A stretch of 64,000 bases of DNA from NCBI GenBank assembly GCA_020722575.1, contig DYKN01000002.1, positions 62,001-126,000 of the forward strand. Direction: 5' to 3'. This DNA comes from Rikenella microfusus. GTDB lineage: Bacteria; Bacteroidota; Bacteroidia; Bacteroidales; VadinHA17. This document shows, one piece after another, positions 58,814 through 64,000 of this stretch (the stretch's first letter is position 1; every line of letters starts with the position of its first letter). The notes below the pieces were generated by a model. That model searched no databases. It was not told where the DNA came from and saw nothing but the letters and a program-made list of their open reading frames with translations. The translations under genes were made by a program, and so were the position numbers.

Positions 58814-60007
58814 TTACAGTTCAATGTCCACATCATGAAGTTCAACCCATGGCAGGCCGAGCTTATTAAGTTGTACCATAAAAGGGTCAGGATCAAACTC
58901 TTCCACATTATAAACACCAGGTTTTTTCCAGATTCCCTGAAGATACAACATGGCGCCGATTGTTGCAGGGACTCCTGTAGTATAGCTGACTGCCTGCGTT
59001 CCGGTTTCATTATATGCGGCTTGATGACTGCAATTATTATATATGTAGTATGTTTTTTCTTTTCCGTTTTTGATCCCTCTGATACGACATCCGATAGAAG
59101 TTTCTCCTTTATAATCTTTTCCAAGGTCTCCGGGGTCGGGAAGTACAGCTTTCAAGAATCGAATCGGTATTATCTCCCTGCCTTCAAACCATACCGGTTC
59201 AATACCAGCCATACCAATATTCTGAATTACTCTCAGGTGTGTAAGATATTCCTGGCTGAAGGTCATCCAGAATCTTGCCTGTTTGATAGTCGGAAAATTT
59301 TTTACAAGTGATTCAAGTTCCTCATGATATATAAGATACGATTCTCTCTGTCCGATGTTCGGGTATGTTAATGGTTTATGGATTTCATGTGGTTGAGTGT
59401 AAATCCATTGTCCGTTTTCCCAGTATTTTCCTTTCTGTGTTACTTCGCGGATATTAATTTCGGGATTAAAATTAGTTGCAAAAGGCTTTCCATGGTCGCC
59501 TGCATTACAATCGACTATATCGAGATAATGAATTTCGTTGAAATGGTGTTTGGCTGCATAGGCTGTAAAAATTGAAGTTACGCCGGGATCGAATCCGCAT
59601 CCCAGTATTGCTGTTAATCCTGCATTTTTAAATCGGTCGAAATAAGCCCATTGCCAGCTATATTCAAATTTTGCTTCATCGAGGGGTTCATAATTGGCAG
59701 TGTCGAGATAAGATGTTCCTGTTTCAAGGCAGGCATCCATAATATGGAGGTCCTGGTAAGGTAATGCAACATTTATTACTATATCAGGTTTAAATGATTT
59801 AAGCAGTTTAACCATTTCAGGTACCTTATCTGCATCCACCTGCGCTGTCCTGATTCTTTTTCCTCCAATCCTTTCAGCTATTGCGTCACATTTCGATATA
59901 GTACGGCTTGCCAGCATTATTTCATCAAATACTTCAGGAAGGGATGCTGCTTTATGAGCAACAACAGTACCCACACCTCCGGCACCTATTATTAAAAGTT
60001 TTCCCAT
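58814..60007 (-). CDS. Carboxynorspermidine/carboxyspermidine dehydrogenase (saccharopine dehydrogenase family)
   Basis: Condenses aspartate semialdehyde with putrescine or diaminopropane and reduces the imine with NADPH, making the substrate for NspC. The 397-residue protein has a Rossmann start KLLIIGAGGVGTVVAHKAA, ASRTISKCDAIA, NVALPYQDLHIMDACLETG, SYLDTANYEP and GCGFDPGVTSIFTAYAAKH, all typical of the CASDH branch. It directly precedes nspC, and the shared pathway supports the call over lysine metabolism. Confidence 0.9.
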   Translation of the reverse strand: MGKLLIIGAGGVGTVVAHKAASLPEVFDEIMLASRTISKCDAIAERIGGKRIRTAQVDADKVPEMVKLLKSFKPDIVINVALPYQDLHIMDACLETGTSYLDTANYEPLDEAKFEYSWQWAYFDRFKNAGLTAILGCGFDPGVTSIFTAYAAKHHFNEIHYLDIVDCNAGDHGKPFATNFNPEINIREVTQKGKYWENGQWIYTQPHEIHKPLTYPNIGQRESYLIYHEELESLVKNFPTIKQARFWMTFSQEYLTHLRVIQNIGMAGIEPVWFEGREIIPIRFLKAVLPDPGDLGKDYKGETSIGCRIRGIKNGKEKTYYIYNNCSHQAAYNETGTQAVSYTTGVPATIGAMLYLQGIWKKPGVYNVEEFDPDPFMVQLNKLGLPWVELHDVDIEL

Positions 60008-60065
60008 ACTTTAACTGATACTTTAGATTAATACAACACAATTTAAATATAAATCACCTTACGGC

Positions 60066-60073
60066 CAAATATA
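60066..60073 (-). promoter_or_regulatory. -7 promoter box of the polyamine genes
   Basis: TATATTTG on the minus strand, exact TAnnTTTG, 58 nt before the dehydrogenase ATG at 60007. No -33 TTG at the usual spacing. Confidence 0.4.
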
Positions 60074-60145
60074 ATAATTTTCAACTGTTAAAATTCTGAT
60101 ATCAATCCTAAGATTTATTTTCCCTGTCCTGATAATATAAATTTA

Positions 60146-60153
60146 TATCTTTG
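60146..60153 (+). promoter_or_regulatory. -7 promoter box of trkH
   Basis: TATCTTTG, exact TAnnTTTG, 20 nt before the ATG at 60174. Confidence 0.5.
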
Positions 60154-60173
60154 TTTTTCTTTTATTGCTCAAT

Positions 60174-61619
60174 ATGAGACCTGTTAATCTGCCAGTAATA
60201 TTTCGTATTCTGGGTAATATTCTTGGTGTTGAAACAATGGCCTTTCTGTTATGCGTACCTGTTGCATTGTACTATCAGGAAACATTTATACCGTTTATTA
60301 TTTCGGCTTTAATCACTGCAACAATATCAATTGTTATGCGAATTTTCTCAAAAGGGGCCAGAATGAATAACATAACGCATCGCGAAGGATATCTTTTTGT
60401 CTCTGCAGGATGGTTGATTTTTTCACTTGCGGGCAGTTTGCCTTTTCTTATCAGTGGAACACTAAGCAGTTTTGCTGATGCATTCTTTGAATCTGCTTCC
60501 GGTTTTACAACAACAGGTGCATCAGTAATAAAAGATGTTGAAATTCTTCCGAGGTCGGTTTTGTTCTGGAGAAGCCTTACACACTGGATCGGAGGACTTG
60601 GAATCATAGTATTGGTAATCATAATTCTCCCCTCGTTCAAGATTACTAACTACAGCATTTTCAGCATGGAATCGTCACTTAAAGAGAAGTTTCATCCAAA
60701 AACAAAATCAATAGGACTGAGACTATTATATATATATCTGGGACTTACAATAGCTGAAACAATCCTATTATGTCTTGGAGAAATGGATTTGTTCGAAAGC
60801 ATCTGTCATACCTTTGGCACGGTAGCCACTGGAGGATTTTCAACAAGAAATTCAAGCATGGCTGCATTTTCAAATTACAGCCAGTATGTGGTTGCAGTTT
60901 TTATGTTCCTCTCGGGAATAAGTTTTGTTGTTTATTATTATATATTAAAATTCAATTTCAGAAAAGTTAAGAATAATGAGGAATTATGGTTTTACCTTGG
61001 AGTATGCATTATTGCTACTATAATTGCTGTCTCGGTTTTATTTGCCAAAGCCGGGAAACCAATGCATCTTGCTTTCAGAGAAGGTATGTTTCAAGTAATT
61101 TCAATAATCACCACTACTGGATATTCAACAGCAGATTATTTGACCTGGCCTGCTGCGGGAACAACATTGATATTTCTTCTTTTCTTCACAGGAGCATGTA
61201 CAGGTTCTACTACCGGTAACATAAAAATGGCCCGGCATTTGATTGTTCTGAAAAATGTAAAGGAGATATTCAAAAAAATCATTCATCCTAATGCCATTAT
61301 CCAGATCAAACTCAATGAAAAAGTTCTTGATTGTAACACGAATACATCAATAATAAATTTTGTTATTATATATTTATTTGTATTTCTTATTTCCTCGGTA
61401 ATTATCTCCATAAATGGACTTGATTTACTTACATCGGCCAGTGCAGTTGCTTCGGCTCTGGGTAATATTGGACCTGCTTTTGGTAGTTTAGGACCATTGT
61501 TTAATTTTTCAGCGGTGCCGGTTTTTGACAAAATATTATTCAGTCTACTGATGATTTTCGGAAGGCTTGAATTAATGACTATTATTGTGTTGTTTTCACC
61601 TGCATACTGGAAAAAATAA
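60174..61619 (+). CDS. trkH: TrkH-type potassium uptake protein
   Basis: The membrane channel subunit of Trk/Ktr potassium transport. The 481 residues form about eight to ten membrane helices with four pore loops: SASGFTTTGAS, HTFGTVATGGFSTRNSS, ISIITTTGYSTADY, and ASALGNIGPAFGSLG, each with the selectivity Gly-type motif. The ATG at 60174 is preferred over an upstream TTG. The regulatory TrkA subunit is not nearby. Convergent with the nucleotidyltransferase gene. Confidence 0.93.
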   Translation: MRPVNLPVIFRILGNILGVETMAFLLCVPVALYYQETFIPFIISALITATISIVMRIFSKGARMNNITHREGYLFVSAGWLIFSLAGSLPFLISGTLSSFADAFFESASGFTTTGASVIKDVEILPRSVLFWRSLTHWIGGLGIIVLVIIILPSFKITNYSIFSMESSLKEKFHPKTKSIGLRLLYIYLGLTIAETILLCLGEMDLFESICHTFGTVATGGFSTRNSSMAAFSNYSQYVVAVFMFLSGISFVVYYYILKFNFRKVKNNEELWFYLGVCIIATIIAVSVLFAKAGKPMHLAFREGMFQVISIITTTGYSTADYLTWPAAGTTLIFLLFFTGACTGSTTGNIKMARHLIVLKNVKEIFKKIIHPNAIIQIKLNEKVLDCNTNTSIINFVIIYLFVFLISSVIISINGLDLLTSASAVASALGNIGPAFGSLGPLFNFSAVPVFDKILFSLLMIFGRLELMTIIVLFSPAYWKK

Positions 61620-61635
61620 CCATTTGCAATTGCTT

Positions 61636-62346
61636 TCATGAAAAAAACTTACGCGCATTTTTAAGGTTTTCTGGTGTACCAATATCAAAGAAAAAGCTGT
61701 TATCTCCCGAAAAGCAATATATTTTTTGATGTTTAGCAAGCTCAAGGTAAAGTGAAGTCATAGAATAAATTCCTTCTTTCATAAAATTAAAAATTGCTGG
61801 GCTGGCAACATGAATTCCCATAAATGCTATTTCATGAGGATTTCTACATGTTGAAACCATAATTTCCTCCCCTGTCTCCCTGTTTTTCCATCCTACAATC
61901 ACTCCTTCGCTACTGGAAATAAACACTCTTGAATCATCAGCATTTCTGACAGCAAGTGTTGCAATTCCTTTTTTGCGGAGATGAAAACTGTAAAGTGCTT
62001 TGAGATTCAGGTCAGTGATTACATCAACATTATATAACAGGAAGGGTTTGTCATCAAAAAACCATCTGGCTTTGAAAAGCCCACCACCTGTTTCAAGAAG
62101 TTGTTCACTTTCATCTGAAATAGTAAGTTTGAATCCCATTTTTTTTATTTTTTCAATCTCTTCCTTCATTTTATCAGGATGGTGATGGATATTGACAATG
62201 ATATCATCGAAACCATAGGAAGTTATTTTCTCCACAGCTATCTGAAGAGCTGATTTTCCATTAATTTCAATGAGCGCTTTAGGAATATTTTCAGTTATCT
62301 CTCCAAGTCGGGTACCTCTACCTGCCGCAAAAATCATAGCTTTCAT
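61636..62346 (-). CDS. MurU-like sugar-1-phosphate nucleotidyltransferase
   Basis: A 236-residue nucleotidyltransferase of the MurU/GlmU-N type, transferring a nucleotide to a sugar-1-phosphate. Motifs: FAAGRGTRLGEITENIPKAL, TGGGL (86-90) after a Glu, and LLYNVDVITDL with metal-binding Asp108. Start ATG at 62346 (MKAMIFAAGRG); a longer reading would extend over the previous gene. It lies 59 nt after the AmgK-RapZ fusion. In the AmgK-MurU salvage route this enzyme makes UDP-MurNAc; that the same chemistry applies here is inferred from the neighbour. Confidence 0.82.
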   Translation of the reverse strand: MKAMIFAAGRGTRLGEITENIPKALIEINGKSALQIAVEKITSYGFDDIIVNIHHHPDKMKEEIEKIKKMGFKLTISDESEQLLETGGGLFKARWFFDDKPFLLYNVDVITDLNLKALYSFHLRKKGIATLAVRNADDSRVFISSSEGVIVGWKNRETGEEIMVSTCRNPHEIAFMGIHVASPAIFNFMKEGIYSMTSLYLELAKHQKIYCFSGDNSFFFDIGTPENLKNARKFFS

Positions 62347-62405
62347 ACAGGAAAATTGATGTTTAAATATGTTATCGGTTGATCTGAACAGACAATTATC
62401 TGAAA

Positions 62406-63818
62406 CTATCTTATTTCGTGATGAAATACTATCACATCTGCGAGTTTTTCCTGTCTCAGCATTGCTGCAATCCTTTCCGCGCAATAAACCGAAGATATCC
62501 TGCCTGTGGAGCATCCGAAACATACTCTGATAGTTTTTTTTCCTGAAATTCCTTCAGAAACAAGTGCACCTGATATCATTCTGAAAGCATTTTCGACAAG
62601 TTCAGTTGCACCCTTTGAATAATCAAGCAGGTTTGTGGTTAATATATCTTTCCCTGTCAGAGTTTCTGATTTTTCAGTTTCAGCGGGCAGAATAATATGC
62701 CGGCAGTCGAACATAAATCCTCCGTCAATGCTGAAGGTTTCGGGGATTCCCTTATTAAAACTAAAACTTTCAATAATTACTTCAGGTTTTGGGTGAAAAT
62801 TGAGGTCTGCCTTACTCCAGCGTTCTGAAAGTCTTTCAAAGATCTTTGCGAGTTCGGGTAAATCATCCCTCAGGTTTGAGCCGACAAGCAATCTTTCAAG
62901 TTGTCTTACCGCCGGGGGGATACTTGATGTAAAATTAGGCTTTCTTTCATAAAGGCCTCTGAAACCATAAGCTCCAAGAGCTTGTAGAAGTCTAACTATT
63001 CCAAACAGTCGGTATTGATCTATAAAAGATTTTTTTTTGAGAGGAAGTTTCTTATTCAGAAGTGTAAAATAAAAATCGAGAAGTTCATTATGAATGTTCT
63101 GGTTCAGTTCGACGTAAGGATCAAGTAAGAGTGAAGCCACATCATAGTGAGGAGCACCTTTTCTACCACCCTGAAAATCGATGAACCATGGAATGCCATC
63201 TTTTATCATTATATTTCTTGACTGAAAATCGCGGTAAAGGAAGCCTTCTGACCAGACACTGCCAATCCTGTAAGCAAGTTTCATAAAATCTTCCTCGAGC
63301 AACTGTTCATTAAATCCCGTTGCTGACAGTTTAAGGAACATATATTTAAAATAGTTGAGGTCCCACATTACCGAATTTTTATCGAATTTTTTCCTGGGAT
63401 AGCAAAGGTTGAAATCAATAACATTTAAGGTATCGAACTGAAATCTTATCAATTCTCTGAGAATATCGGAATACATTTCAAAAATTTGCTTTTCGCCCTG
63501 GTTCGATTTTCTTTTTTCATTTACCCACATGCAGAGGTCGAGATCGCCGAGGTCTTCTGTGAGGTAAACCATTTCATCAGGCAGATAGCTGTATACTCTG
63601 GGGACTCTCAGTCCACATTTTGTAAAGGCAGCTGCGAAGCCAGTAAAAGCATCATTTTCTTTTCTGCTAGGGTTCCATACTCCAAGCACTGAGAAATCAC
63701 CTCTGACCATTCTGCAATAAATCCTGTCTGATCCTGATTTAGGCAGCACAGTTAGTGATTCAGGACTTTTTCCCGCAAAATCCCTGAAGAGAAGGCGAAG
63801 CAATTCATCCTTAATCAT
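62406..63818 (-). CDS. AmgK-like kinase fused to a RapZ C-terminal domain
   Basis: A 470-residue protein of two parts. Residues 1-335 are an aminoglycoside-phosphotransferase-fold kinase close to AmgK, which phosphorylates MurNAc and GlcNAc at C1: VYLTEDLGDLDL, the catalytic loop LYRDFQSRNIMI (Asp197, Asn202) and FIDFQGG (Asp214). Residues 345-470 are a RapZ C-terminal domain: SFSFNKGIPETF, GFMFDCR, LTGKD, and a C-terminal VFHHE. In RapZ this domain binds glucosamine-6-phosphate, with GCTGGxHRSV; here the motif is GCSTGRISSV, replacing His-Arg by Ile-Ser. The MurU-like gene follows. Kinase and domain calls are firm; the role of the fused domain is inference. Confidence 0.85.
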   Translation of the reverse strand: MIKDELLRLLFRDFAGKSPESLTVLPKSGSDRIYCRMVRGDFSVLGVWNPSRKENDAFTGFAAAFTKCGLRVPRVYSYLPDEMVYLTEDLGDLDLCMWVNEKRKSNQGEKQIFEMYSDILRELIRFQFDTLNVIDFNLCYPRKKFDKNSVMWDLNYFKYMFLKLSATGFNEQLLEEDFMKLAYRIGSVWSEGFLYRDFQSRNIMIKDGIPWFIDFQGGRKGAPHYDVASLLLDPYVELNQNIHNELLDFYFTLLNKKLPLKKKSFIDQYRLFGIVRLLQALGAYGFRGLYERKPNFTSSIPPAVRQLERLLVGSNLRDDLPELAKIFERLSERWSKADLNFHPKPEVIIESFSFNKGIPETFSIDGGFMFDCRHIILPAETEKSETLTGKDILTTNLLDYSKGATELVENAFRMISGALVSEGISGKKTIRVCFGCSTGRISSVYCAERIAAMLRQEKLADVIVFHHEIR

Positions 63819-63883
63819 TCTAGAGGATCTATATATTTTTTATTTAAAAGAATCTTTTCAATAGAGAGGTATCAAGTAGGTTA

Positions 63884-64000
63884 TTAAAAATCCCCTTCAA
63901 TACTTTTTTCAAGTTCTCTGGCATACTTAAGGAATTCGTCAATATTCATTTCTTTGTGATATATCATTCCATGAGTTGCCCTGATTTTTGGGCTATCATT
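63884..64000 (-). CDS. C-terminal end of an unidentified protein (truncated by window edge)
   Basis: The last 38 codons of a minus-strand gene that continues beyond the right edge, ending with TAA at 63886-63884. The visible tail is helical (MNIDEFLKYARELEKSI). Its form, a strand followed by a helix led by Ile-Asp, resembles the C-terminus of class V aminotransferases, but the piece is too short for a confident name. It precedes the AmgK-RapZ fusion by about 65 nt and may be in the same operon. Confidence 0.55.
   Translation of the reverse strand, partial: NDSPKIRATHGMIYHKEMNIDEFLKYARELEKSIEGDF

Overview
The window reads as ordinary chromosome of a Bacteroidota bacterium, most likely order Bacteroidales or a close relative. 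The evidence is the combination of Bacteroidetes-type promoters (-7 box TAnnTTTG, sometimes with a TTG near -33), almost no Shine-Dalgarno sequences outside the ribosomal operon, a secreted protease with a type IX secretion sorting domain, LptD, GldI-like FKBP lipoproteins, DUF6913 beside dapA, and carboxynorspermidine-type polyamine genes. The DNA is AT-rich and densely coded (about 52 genes). I saw no rRNA, tRNA, CRISPR array, insertion sequence, prophage or integrase.

Layout. 1-9.1 kb: truA (cut by the left edge), aroE, a phosphosulfolactate synthase homologue, a TPR protein, a PD40 lipoprotein, and an argS-ffh-folD operon. 9.2-18.4 kb: an orphan SiaC-like protein, then a probable operon of an exported Memo/AMMECR1 fusion, a membrane protein with a spermidine-synthase-like domain, the AmmeMemoRadiSam radical SAM enzyme, ligA, DUF6913 and dapA. 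18.4-28.9 kb, minus strand: dnaX, a PAS histidine kinase, a receiver protein, ferritin, a T9SS-secreted metalloprotease and secA. 29-30.3 kb: rpsF-rpsR-rplI with a full promoter, strong SD sites and a terminator. 30.3-39.5 kb: ridA and lptD, diverging from a periplasmic amidase and an MlaD protein, then dnaA, a tiny lipoprotein, a metallo-beta-lactamase protein and an RsmI-type methyltransferase. 39.6-48.9 kb: a large beta-propeller protein, three tandem FKBP lipoproteins behind a DHH phosphoesterase, ndk, recF-DUF721, a membrane TPR protein and ribH. 49.1-56.4 kb: an AddAB-like recombination nuclease/helicase pair with a radical SAM gene between its subunits. 56.4-64 kb: mnmA, the polyamine pair nspC/CASDH, trkH, and a MurU-like nucleotidyltransferase behind an AmgK-like kinase fused to a RapZ C-terminal domain.

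How the genes work together. Most are housekeeping genes for translation, replication and repair, secretion and envelope building. The parts most worth following are: the AmmeMemoRadiSam block, where the Memo/AMMECR1 protein has a signal peptide and the radical SAM protein a Tat-like N-terminus; the AmgK-RapZ fusion next to MurU, which looks like amino-sugar salvage with a built-in sensor whose signature residues have changed; and the rpsF-rpsR-rplI operon, which carries rare strong Shine-Dalgarno sites in a lineage where bS6 and bS18 help hide the anti-SD. Exact -7 boxes settle several start codons, and two genes have a -7 box only 4 nt before ATG, suggesting leaderless transcripts.
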